Assembly: GCA_907163375.1 (NCBI GenBank)
Contig: CAJQUW010001043.1
Location: 1,224,501 to 1,288,500, forward strand
Length of the DNA stretch: 64,000 bases
Source of the DNA: Prostheceraeus crozeri
Lineage: Eukaryota; Platyhelminthes; Polycladida; Euryleptidae
Direction of reading: 5' to 3'
In this document: piece by piece, positions 55,935-64,000 of the stretch
Layout of the letters: each line of letters begins with the position of its first letter
Position numbering within the stretch: the stretch's first letter is position 1
Notes under the pieces: model-generated
What the model saw: only the letters and a program-made list of their open reading frames with translations
The model's database searches: none
What the model was told of the DNA's origin: nothing
Position numbers and translations under genes: made by a program

Positions 55935-56087
55935 AATTAGAAAGACTGAGACATGTCTTTGTCTCAGAGAGGTATACAAACCATTGCCTCTCTTTCATTT
56001 TCATTTTAAACTCCATCATGCAGACACCAAACACGCTGTGACAAGCCTCGGCTAAAACCGAGAAACTTGTTTCATATGTTTGTGCAG

Positions 56088-56171
56088 ATGGAGGAGCAAG
56101 AGCGAATATTTAATAATCTTGCTCGAATTGGCTCATCAACAACTGACGATGATTCCGATTCAACAGAGTGA
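56088..56171 (+). CDS. Tiny acidic ORF between the two direct repeats
   Basis: ATG directly after TTTGTGCAG, which looks like a splice acceptor, and a TGA stop at 56169-56171. The 27-codon peptide starts MEEQERIFNNLARIG and ends with an Asp/Ser run. It could be the last exon of a spliced gene or chance. Its acidic Ser/Asp-rich end resembles the segment at 55.0 kb. Confidence 0.2.
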   Translation: MEEQERIFNNLARIGSSTTDDDSDSTE

Positions 56172-56291
56172 GGGTATATACCACCCTCTAACAGTCGGAC
56201 GGTAGTAGAGGAGGTCGATGCCGCTGACATAGAGAGATTAAATGTCTCTCAGAGAAATCGACCAAATCTAGCTATTGTATGTATTCGCATC

Positions 56292-56396
56292 CGAGAACGC
56301 AACAAACGTTTCTTTTAAGGGCCACATGGAGCAAGAGTGATAGTACCTCCTCGTGGTTTGCTCTGGACAGACTTCGGTGACTGAATCTATCACAAA
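56292..56396 (+). repeat. Direct repeat copy 2 (105 bp)
   Basis: Begins CGAGAACGCAACAAACG and ends CTGAATCTATCACA, followed by AATAAAG. The stem seen in copy 1 survives only through G-T pairs and one mismatch. Confidence 0.8.
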
Positions 56397-56399
56397 TAA

Positions 56400-57304
56400 A
56401 GTTGTATCTGTCATCAGACAACTTAAACGTTGCATGGCACGGAGAATTTCGGTATGATACTTCCTGCTGACGGGCGTTCTTTCGAGACAGCGGTGAAACC
56501 CGTAGTGAGGAGTGTAGCACGGTCTTGAGGCTTACTTTAATCCGACTTTCCTACGGTCGTTGTGGTCTCTTCGCTCAACGTAGCACTCTAAACGTCATGG
56601 GTGATATTTAGCTATCACAGGTTTCCTTATAAATTGTCCGTTGTACACGTTATCTGAGAATGAATCATGAGTACTCTTAAGAACTGCCTCTATCATTGAG
56701 GCTAATGATGAAGGGATGAAACGGGAGGTCTCTCGTACGCCAGACGTATACAAAATCACTTTCTATCTTCTCTAATGGTACGATCTCTTTGGATAGAAAA
56801 GTAGACCGATAATAAATGTGATATTCACAACCATATATACAACTAACCCCATATCTAAATTCTTCCATTTATTTCCATTTCTAGATCAATACATTACAAA
56901 ACAAAGACATGTAGTATGCAGGTTTATTTATCATGAAATATACTTTATAGTCCAGATAAGTTCAGAGGGATCACTTTTAAGTCATTGCAGACTTTGTAGC
57001 ACCTTGGACGTTTGGGGGCATCTGGCACTCTTCTTATGCGCGTTGTATTCGGCGTCCACGCCTCGTCAGTCCATATATGATCCTCTTTAACTTCCCCTTA
57101 TCCTTCTCACTCTCCTTGCTTTCGCACTCATTCACTTCTTCCTCATCCCACTCTTCGAGGACTACGAAGTCGGAAATTTCCAAGGCGGGAGATGTGGCAA
57201 AACATTGGTTTGTGTGTCGATACGGGAGGTTCTTCATTGTTTAGCAAAATCAAAAAAGGTTTGGCACTCCCAAGGTTATGACGAGGATTTTATTTTAAAA
57301 TTGT
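56400..57304. other. No gene assigned
   Basis: A minus-strand ORF (57034-57237, 67 codons) with an acidic patch (EEWDEEEVNECES) and a basic tail (RRGRRIQRA) is the only coding-like stretch. It matches nothing I know and may be a 3' remnant related to the elements on either side. Confidence 0.35.
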
Positions 57305-57350
57305 ATAAAATACACCCGACCGGTTTCGTCGTGATAGGACAGTCTCAACG
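57305..57350 (-). ncRNA. Hammerhead-like remnant at the 3' side of the Penelope-like element
   Basis: The minus strand reads TTGAGACT, then GTC-CTATCAC-GAC (a 3-bp stem), then GAAACC and GGTCGGG. Order and spacing recall a hammerhead core (CUGANGA, stem II, GAAA), degraded in the first box. It lies just downstream of the GIY-YIG domain, where these motifs occur in Penelope-like elements. Confidence 0.35.
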
Positions 57351-57355
57351 GTTAA

Positions 57356-59741
57356 TTATGTACATCTCCAAGAGTGCTTAAATATATGAAGTAAAAGGTA
57401 GGACAACTCATCACATCTGTTCATTTGTGGCATGTTCTTTGCAATATAGTGAGCTTCAGCCAACCTAGTAGATATCGCATTGCGTTGTTTATTGATTATT
57501 TTACAGTTAAGGTCATAATTACTCATCACTTTAGTCGGATGGTCTATACGATTGTGATCGCTAAGTGCACTTTTGCAGTCACGGTGTGAAATACTTCTTT
57601 TGTGTTCTTGGGAACGATATCGAAAAGGTCGACATGTTTGGCCTATATAGCTTTTGTTACAAAGCTTACAAGAAAAATTATAAATCAAGTATTTATCATA
57701 GCAATTATATTTAGGTGCGATAACTAACAGACATCACAATTACAAATAAATTTATTTTTACAATTATTATTTACTGTTGAAATGAGGTAATTCCCTGGTT
57801 TAGAAACGATTCTAACGGGTAAATTGTACTTTTTATTTAATTTATTTAATTTTCGTAACATACTGTCGTTAATATAATCTAACGTTACTGACACCTTTTG
57901 ACTTTCGTCGGGAACATCGTTGGTTTTACATGTATGTATACTTTGAACTTTATATTTAGCACTGTCAAACTTGAATCCATTTTGTTTTATTCTATTTTCC
58001 ATAATAGTACATGATTTGGAGAAATCCGCATCATTAGAACAACGACTGTGGACGTATTCAATACTATTACGTACAAAATTATCTTTGATGTAATTCGGTA
58101 GCCAACCATCTTTACGCAAGCATATACCCGAGTGACAAGGTCTGCTGGACCACTTATATGAGAAATTGTTATTAATAGTAATGTCAAGAAAGTTCAGCGA
58201 ATTCTCTTCTGGAATCTCCATTGTCAATTTTATGCTATTATCTACAGAATTAAAGGCATTTAATATATTTGTGAAAGTTTCATTATCTCTGGGGAGCGGT
58301 CCCAAGATTACATCGTCAATGTATCTTTTATAAATAACGGGTATGATACCGTATTTATCTTTAATAATAGTTAGAGCCCTCTGTTCTACATAATCCATAT
58401 AAATAATTGCAAATGGGGGTGAGAAGTGGGTTCCCATAGGGCAACCTTGTATTTGTAAGTACGTTTTATTGTTGTACGTTACTTCATAATTATAAGAAAT
58501 GAACTTAAGAAAATCTATTAAGTCTTCGACTGAGAAGCCATAATTATCAATTTTATGCCAATGAATTTTTGGCAAAGTTTTCAGTAACGGTTAATGCTTC
58601 GCTGATTGGAATGCTTGGGTACAAGTTTTTTACATCAAGAGAAATTAGAATGTTATCTAGACTATTGAAATTATTCTCTTGATTTTTAGGAATATTTATG
58701 AGAGATTTAGTACTATCTAAGTGGGCTGGAACGAATTTAACCAACTGATTAAGGATCACACTTGAAAGCCAATCGACTTTCTCTGTCGGTGTATTTATTG
58801 TAGATGCAATAGGTCTATAGGTCTCAACAGAAAATATTGGTTGTCCTTCTCTTTGTGGTCCTTAACTTGAACACGAAAATAAGCAGGGTGACTCCCCGAA
58901 GACAAAAGCTTCTCGTGGTCGATTCTACAGTTATTTTTACATTTACTTCTAATCATACAGTTAGCTTGATTTTCGATAGAAGAGCTTTTTGACTTATTTC
59001 TTAACTTGTAAGTATTGGTATCATTGAGCAGAGACTCAGTCCTAGCAATGAGGTTATCTTTATCCGTTACAACAATACGGTTCGATTTATCAGACGATAC
59101 TAACGTCAAATTATTATTTTTCAGGAAAGAATTAGTTTTGTTTACTATCTTGTTCGTCTTGATGTATTGTTTATTTTCTTTAAATGATCCGTTTCTACTT
59201 TCAGGAGTTTTTTAGCTTCAACTTCAAATAATTTAGAATTATTTTCTAATTCCTCTGGCATACAAGGAGGCATATTAACTGTACTTTTATCGAAAGGAAT
59301 CTTTATTTTATCGTTAAAGTGATGAGCCCAACGAAATTTGTGAGAAATACTACTGATAGCTATTTCGTTATTCAAAATGAGATTTTGATTCACCTTGTTT
59401 GGTAAACGATATTTAAGTCCTTTACAAAGAAAATTTTTAATATCAGTAGGTAAAGAGATTTTGGTTTCATTAGTTAAGCGAATATCTACGTTATCAAAGT
59501 CAATGATTTGATTAGATGAGTTGTCCCCCTTAAACCACAAATAATCTACATACATAAAGAAAAAGCGACACTTGTGTTTCAAATGATAGCTCGTCCTGAC
59601 AGTCGGAAACCCTCTATCAGTCCCCCACGACCACTTCTTGGAATGACGTTGGAAAATATCATTTTCTTCACATTCCGCTGCTTCATCAATTTTCTCCAGA
59701 ATACTTCGTATCCCTTCCTTCTCGAACGGATACCTTACCAA
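57356..59741 (-). pseudogene. Penelope-like retroelement: reverse transcriptase and GIY-YIG endonuclease, frameshifted
   Basis: Minus-strand coding segments follow in order: 59741-59145 (N-terminal region), 59109-58795 (TDKDNLIARTESLLND, then FRVQVKDHKE), 58759-58553 (RT motif A, SLDVKNLYPSIP), 58575-57724 (motif B, QGCPMGTHFSP; motif C, YIDDV; motif D/E, LNFLDITINN) and 57688-57356 (GIY-YIG nuclease, YNFSCKLCNKSYIGQTCR). This is the Penelope order of RT, Cys linker, GIY-YIG. It would copy RNA primed at a nick made by its own nuclease. At least four frame breaks (near 59.13, 58.78, 58.56 and 57.70 kb) inactivate it, though catalytic RT residues remain. It sits beside the Polinton-type genes and may have inserted into that element. 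Confidence 0.93.
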
Positions 59742-59756
59742 GTTGAGATAAGAGTA

Positions 59757-59815
59757 GGAGATCTGTATTCTTGTAGGGAGATGTAGGGATCTGTATCTCT
59801 GTAGGGAGATGTAGC
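59757..59815. repeat. Short tandem of GTAGGGAGATGTA
   Basis: GTAGGGAGATGTAG occurs twice with GATCTGTAT-type spacers, at the 5' edge of the Penelope-like coding region. Confidence 0.75.
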
Positions 59816-59996
59816 TTCTAATTTTCTAACTTTTATATGTTTTTCAACAATGAATTCCTCAACAGCCAATCAGAACTATTCTAATTTAGATGAGGACTTT
59901 AGATTTTCACTATGATGTTAATGATTATGTATGCTACATTAACAAGAAATATGTGAAAACAGACAGATATAACAAATGAATCATTTATTAAGAAAT

Positions 59997-60428
59997 TTAC
60001 AAATAATTCAAAATTTCTTCGAAAGTCACATCGTCCCATAAATTCTCACAACGACTGCAGTTGCACTTCAACTGCCTCAATCGTTCTTCTGCCGCGGCCA
60101 GCACACCAAAGATGTAATTCCATTCTATTTCATTCCGGGGTTGGGATGATGGACTGTACCATCTCCGTATATTATGGAGAAGGTTAATGTATGTTTCCAT
60201 TTTCACATCTTCCTGATTGTAAAGCCGATATTTCCATCGCACATATATAATTTCTAATTCCTCTTGTTCCGTTAGAGATGGTAATTCCAACTTTGAAATA
60301 TCATCCAGCCTTCTCTGCTTCTCCACCTTTACCTTTTTCGGAGCGGGAGGGCAAGTTGGCATGCTTGATGCAGACACTGGTGATTCATGCGAGAGAGTTG
60401 TTGGCGAATTCATGACTTTGAAATGCAT
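59997..60428 (-). CDS. Unknown 143-aa protein, divergent partner of the polymerase gene
   Basis: Intact ORF from ATG 60428 to the stop at 59997. It has a proline-rich start and a basic patch (PAPKKVKVEKQRR, resembling a nuclear localisation signal), a helical middle (LTEQEELEIIYVRWKYRLYN, then INLLHNIRRWY), and a Cys-containing end (LKCNCSRCENLW, EEILNYL). It is head-to-head with the type B polymerase gene across about 260 bp, so it probably shares the same mobile element. No known Polinton or adintovirus family is recognised. It is uninterrupted, unlike its neighbour. Confidence 0.65.
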   Translation of the reverse strand: MHFKVMNSPTTLSHESPVSASSMPTCPPAPKKVKVEKQRRLDDISKLELPSLTEQEELEIIYVRWKYRLYNQEDVKMETYINLLHNIRRWYSPSSQPRNEIEWNYIFGVLAAAEERLRQLKCNCSRCENLWDDVTFEEILNYL

Positions 60429-60480
60429 GCCATAAACTTGATTTCTTAGTGCTTAAGTATGCAACTAAGTAAGCAAGCAA

Positions 60481-60560
60481 CCAATCAAAATGAATAGCCA
60501 ATGAATGTTGAGTATGGGAGTATATAAATGGGGGAAAATAGACTTATTTTCGTTGTGTTT
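60481..60560 (+). promoter_or_regulatory. CCAAT and TATA promoter of the polymerase gene
   Basis: CCAAT at 60481 and again at about 60499, TATATAAAT at 60521-60529, and a TTCGTTGTG initiator-like site about 30 bp further. It points to the ATG at 60687. A CT repeat (60586-60602) lies in the leader. Confidence 0.65.
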
Positions 60561-60689
60561 GAGACGTGCTGGTAATAAGTGAACGCTCTCTCTCTCTCTC
60601 TGATTCGATCAATTCTAACGTTGCTCACACAATCTACTACATTTTCTCATTATCAAAGTATCATATTTTGACTTAATTTCGTTGAAATG

Positions 60690-60756
60690 GTAAGTTAAAG
60701 ATTTCACTACTCATCTCCCTTTAACGCTTGGTTAATAACATTTTTCTCAATTTCAG
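60690..60756 (+). other. Intron 1 of the polymerase gene (67 bp)
   Basis: GTAAGTTAAAG at the donor and TCTCAATTTCAG at the acceptor. It lies directly after the initiator ATG. Confidence 0.75.
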
Positions 60757-60817
60757 GCATCTACTTCATCATCAAAGCGCTCCCTTCTCGAGGAGGCTTT
60801 ACAACTGTTGAGTGAAG

Positions 60818-60876
60818 GTAGGTTGGAAAAATAAACTATTACTTCAATAGAGATGACAGAATGATTTCTCCTCCAG
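60818..60876 (+). other. Intron 2 of the polymerase gene (59 bp)
   Basis: GTAGGTTGG at the donor and TTTCTCCTCCAG at the acceptor. It splits a glycine codon in phase 1, and the frame is open on both sides. Confidence 0.75.
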
Positions 60877-63063
60877 GCGATGACAGTTCCAACTCAAGTA
60901 TTCAGTCGTGGGAAGCATCCAAAACATGTGCTGATTGTGGGCACGTCTTTACGAGGAAGCGCGATCTCACCCGACACATCAGACAACGTGTGTGTCAACC
61001 CAAACCATCATCAATCTCCCGAGGTGAGGATGATTCTATTCAACATGTCTCCTTTACTTGCGACTTTTGTTTCCAATCTTTTGAAACAGGATTTGAATTA
61101 TCTTCAAATAGACTTCGCCACACGCATGCAAATGATAGTTATAGCAACAGCACCTCCTCTATTCGACTAACTGAAGTATCGCTCAATAGTGTAGTGAGAA
61201 ATTACCATATGGAATCCTCAGAAACTATTACTGATTTTCCGGAGTGGTTCCATCAAAATTCAACATTGATAGATGCGATTTTTCATAATTTAGAGCAGTT
61301 TAGAATAAAAGCGCTCATTTACCTTAAAAAATATGTTAAAGTTGACTATCATACTCGTGAAATAGTACAGAGGTTGGAGTTTTACATACCCACCTCTCCT
61401 GCTACAGAGGTAGTCGATAAAGAAGATTGGTTAGATTTTCACATCCAAGGACTAAAATAAAATATTGATAAATTTAACGAGCGCGATAGTGGTCTAATTT
61501 TTGATGGCATAGAATCTGCCAAGTTTAAAATTACTCTATTAGAAAATTACCGTGGAAGAGGCTCTTTCAATCTTCCAAAACGTTAAGAGATAAGAATGCC
61601 GTCATTTCTGTAGATTGCGAATCGCAATGTTTTAAGTATGCGGTATTATCCATTCTCCACTATCATGATGTACAGAACAACCGTTTCCGTAAAAGCAAAT
61701 ATCATCAATGGGAAAATGAATTGAAGTTTGATGACTGCAATAGCGAAGACATGAAATTTAAAGATATAGAGAAATTTGAAAAATTAAATTAAATTTAAAT
61801 AGTTGTTCACATCTGGTAAGAGGGGCTTAAGGGTGTGCGTTGCAACAACCGTTCATGAACTTACGATCGGGTAGTCAATCTACTGCTAGTATATCAAAAT
61901 ATTAGTTAAAATTGGCATTACTGCAGTATTCCTTAAGTGACTCGACTATATTCCCACTGAACATCTAGAAGAGGAGAGTATTTCATATGTGACCGTTGTA
62001 TGCGCCCCTTCTGTTCAAAAGATAAATTTCAAATACATTATGAATGGTGTAAGCGAGGTAAACTGCAAATAGATCGCATGCCTAAAGATAAAGAGCTTTC
62101 ATATAGAGAGAATGGTGATGAATTAAGTCCTCTTCCTGTCATCTATGCTGACATCGAATGCTATATTGATGATATATTAAGCCATATCATGTTATGAGGT
62201 ATGGCATGATTACTTCAAAAATAAAAATAATAACATGCACGTCTGGCAAGGTGAGGATTGTATACACAAATTCTTGCAATTCCTCGAAAGCGCTGCCAAA
62301 TTTCAGCAAAAATATGATAGTGAATTCCAACGCAGATCATTGAATATGTCAGCAAATGATCAAGTAAAATTTGAAAGTTGTGAAGCCTGTGCAAGATGTA
62401 ATAAAACGTTTGATGAAGATAAAATCAATAAATTGCGCAACCATGATCACATCACTGGTAAATTTAGAAACGATCTATGCGTAAGATGTAATTTTTCACT
62501 GAGACTGAAACGGCGTACTCCACCCGTTATTTTTCATAACTTCGAAGGTTATGACAGTCATATGACAATAAAAGGGGATTAGGAAAAATGAAAGAGTGGA
62601 AGTTAAGTGTGATAGCTCACACGAGAGAAAAGTTCATGGCCATGACAGCAAATGTACAAAAAGACAAAAAAACTAAAGAAAATAAGACAGTCTATTTTGA
62701 TACAAAATTTTTAGATTCCTATCAATTCATGGCTTCATCACTAGCATCTCGTTCAAAATCTTAAGTCTCTTCCCCTAACTCAAAATTTAAAGAAACAATA
62801 TCCTTACTTAACAGATGAAGTCATCATACGCAAAGGAGTGTTTCCATATGCATACTTTGATAACATTTCTAAACTTAGTGAGACTTTTCTTCCATCAATA
62901 GATAAATTTAAAAATGGTTTGACTGTAAGGTAGAAGATTACAATCATGCTCAAGTTGCATGGATAAAATTTGACTGTCAAACGTTTAGTGATTATATGAT
63001 CGCCTAGCTAAAATTATATGTATTTCAGGAGTTTCGACGAGTGGCATTAGAAGAACATAAATT

Positions 63064-63880
63064 CATGGAGTAGTGATGTATATGCAGTGTCGACTCAAAA
63101 AAGTATTTGTATACAGTGAAAATTCATAAATCAAAAGATTCAGTTTCTCGCGGAGATTACGTTCTTGTGGTCCAAAAAAATTTTTGAGCACTTTTGAAAA
63201 AAAGTCAAATTTGCCAATTTGTATACTACCGAGATGACTCTCCTATATAAGTAGTATGAAACAAGTTGGATATCAAAAGGAATGAATATTTGATAATAAG
63301 CATCCTAACGAAGCAAAAATCAAGCTGATTATCAAGGAAACTTCAGGAATGGTATTATGATGAAAGTCTTCATGAAAAAGTCGCGATATTATTCGTGATT
63401 TTTTGGCTGAAACTTTAATTTTTAATTCAATTTTCACCGGCATCACTTTGTGATTCACGAAATTCATGTTTCATTTATTGAATCTGAATAGTGATGTGGA
63501 ACCATTTAAATCTTTCAAAGTTAAATAAAATCATTGTCTTCGACCATATTATTTTGCTGTGCCATATGTCGGGTTGCCTGTAATATGATCACGCTAAACT
63601 GTTGAGGTTGAGCATGAAAGAAATAGGAACACATCGAATTGCTAATTTAGCAAACATTAAATCTCTAAGGCTGTTATGAGAATCTGAAATACCATCATTA
63701 CTTCTGTATTACTATCATGATCACTCAATTCCGTTGTAATTTCTGCAAAACTACAAAAATTTGCATATCTCACATTTGGTGACAATGCCACCTGTATCTC
63801 CCTTGAGTTCATTTAATAAAATCGAAAGTGCATACACATTTGGGATTTAATAAATGCTACCTAATATACCCACTCTATGG
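63064..63880. mobile_element. CATAGAGTA element with 7-bp target duplication (copy B), inserted in the polymerase gene
   Basis: 817 bp flanked by ATAAATT at 63057-63063 and 63881-63887. It starts CATGGAGTAG and ends CCACTCTATGG, then follows copy A (8671-9325) along nearly its whole length, including GTCGACTCAAAAAAGTATTT and the TATATAAG box near 63245. Because the polymerase reading frame resumes just beyond it, the boundaries and duplication length are set by the host gene as well as by the terminal repeats. Confidence 0.9.
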
Positions 63881-64000
63881 ATAAATTAGATCCTGTCCAC
63901 TTTGTCTGTCTTCCAGCCATGTCATTCCAGTCTGCTTTTAAAATGACTGGAGAGACCATCCATCTTTTACAAGATCCAGAGATGCATAATATATTTGAAC

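Larger units (their letters stand above)
60687..64000 (+). pseudogene. Polinton/adintovirus-type protein-primed DNA polymerase B gene, spliced, decayed, split by a transposon, partial at window end
   Basis: Exon 1 is the ATG alone (60687-60689), exon 2 is 60757-60817 and exon 3 starts at 60877. Introns of 67 and 59 bp have GTAAGT/GTAGGT donors and TTTCAG/CTCCAG acceptors. The N-terminus has a C2H2-like finger (CADCGHVFTRKRDLTRHI). Further on are an element-specific domain (61.58-61.79 kb), a Cys pair (ICDRC, 61.99 kb), exonuclease motif I (VIYADIEC, 62.15 kb), the family zinc block (ARCNKTF to NHDHITGKFRNDLCVRCN, 62.39-62.50 kb) with VIFHNFEGYDSH, and RKGVFPYAYFD near 62.84 kb. After an inserted element (63064-63880) the homology resumes at 63.88 kb and leaves the window before the palm motifs. 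Breaks include TAA at 61458, a +1 shift near 61.58 kb, stops and shifts at 61.79-61.99 kb, an apparent deletion after 62.17 kb, TAG at 62579, and shifts near 62.76 and 62.93 kb. It would replicate the element's DNA in the nucleus; this copy cannot. Confidence 0.9.

Noticed and set aside
60880-61170. 96-codon ORF in a second frame of the polymerase gene
   Set aside because: Shadow of the exon with the C2H2-like segment.

Overview
The window is nuclear DNA from an animal. It is AT-rich, with spliced protein-coding exons, GT-AG introns, poly(A) signals and a dense load of transposable elements of metazoan type (Penelope-like, Tc1/mariner, hAT, a tRNA-derived SINE, MITEs, a Polinton/adintovirus-type polymerase). 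Short 'taggccta' motifs are common, as in several marine invertebrates, but I cannot fix the phylum from the sequence alone.

Region 1 (about 3.2-25.7 kb, + strand) is one host gene, an ANKMY2 orthologue (ankyrin repeats plus MYND zinc finger). Exons lie at 3239-3303, 7343-7741, 9718-10131, 11541-11745 and 25033-25259, with a poly(A) signal near 25654. The first coding exon was not found. The 13.3-kb last intron is filled with transposons: a long-inverted-repeat element (13.48-15.65 kb), an element with 'CAGACCTGCC' ends (16.55-18.31 kb) holding a pogo-like MITE, a SINE (19.3 kb), a second long-inverted-repeat element (20.38-22.94 kb) and a hAT element with a perfect 8-bp target duplication (23.11-24.57 kb). 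Other introns hold MITEs, a Penelope-like remnant and a 655-bp element with a 7-bp target duplication.

Region 2 (25.7-35.4 kb) has no recognisable host gene. It holds MITE fragments, a palindrome cluster, a tRNA-like sequence on the minus strand (32.93-33.00 kb) and a frameshifted hAT/ZMYM1-like transposase N-terminus (34.97-35.38 kb).

Region 3 (35.4-48.4 kb) is the most striking structure. A 1.8-kb mariner-family element (DD41D transposase, one internal stop) has been split by a second, 11.2-kb element at 35534-46730. The inserted element has inverted ends starting CCCTATCAACC, nine GTCGCC motifs next to each end, candidate minus-strand exons, a 750-bp fold-back, and a 197-bp tandem array with a dimeric higher-order pattern.

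Region 4 (48.4-57.3 kb) is repeat-rich intergenic DNA with a GC-rich, acidic and coiled-coil coding remnant (54.8-55.75 kb) and a duplicated 105-bp block. Region 5 (57.3-64 kb) has a decayed Penelope-like retroelement (minus strand, RT and GIY-YIG motifs) and then a divergent gene pair: an unknown intact 143-aa ORF (minus), and a protein-primed type B DNA polymerase gene of Polinton/adintovirus type (plus). The polymerase gene has its own CCAAT/TATA promoter and two very short introns, is broken by stops and frameshifts, and is split by a second copy of the 7-bp-target-duplication element. It runs off the window.
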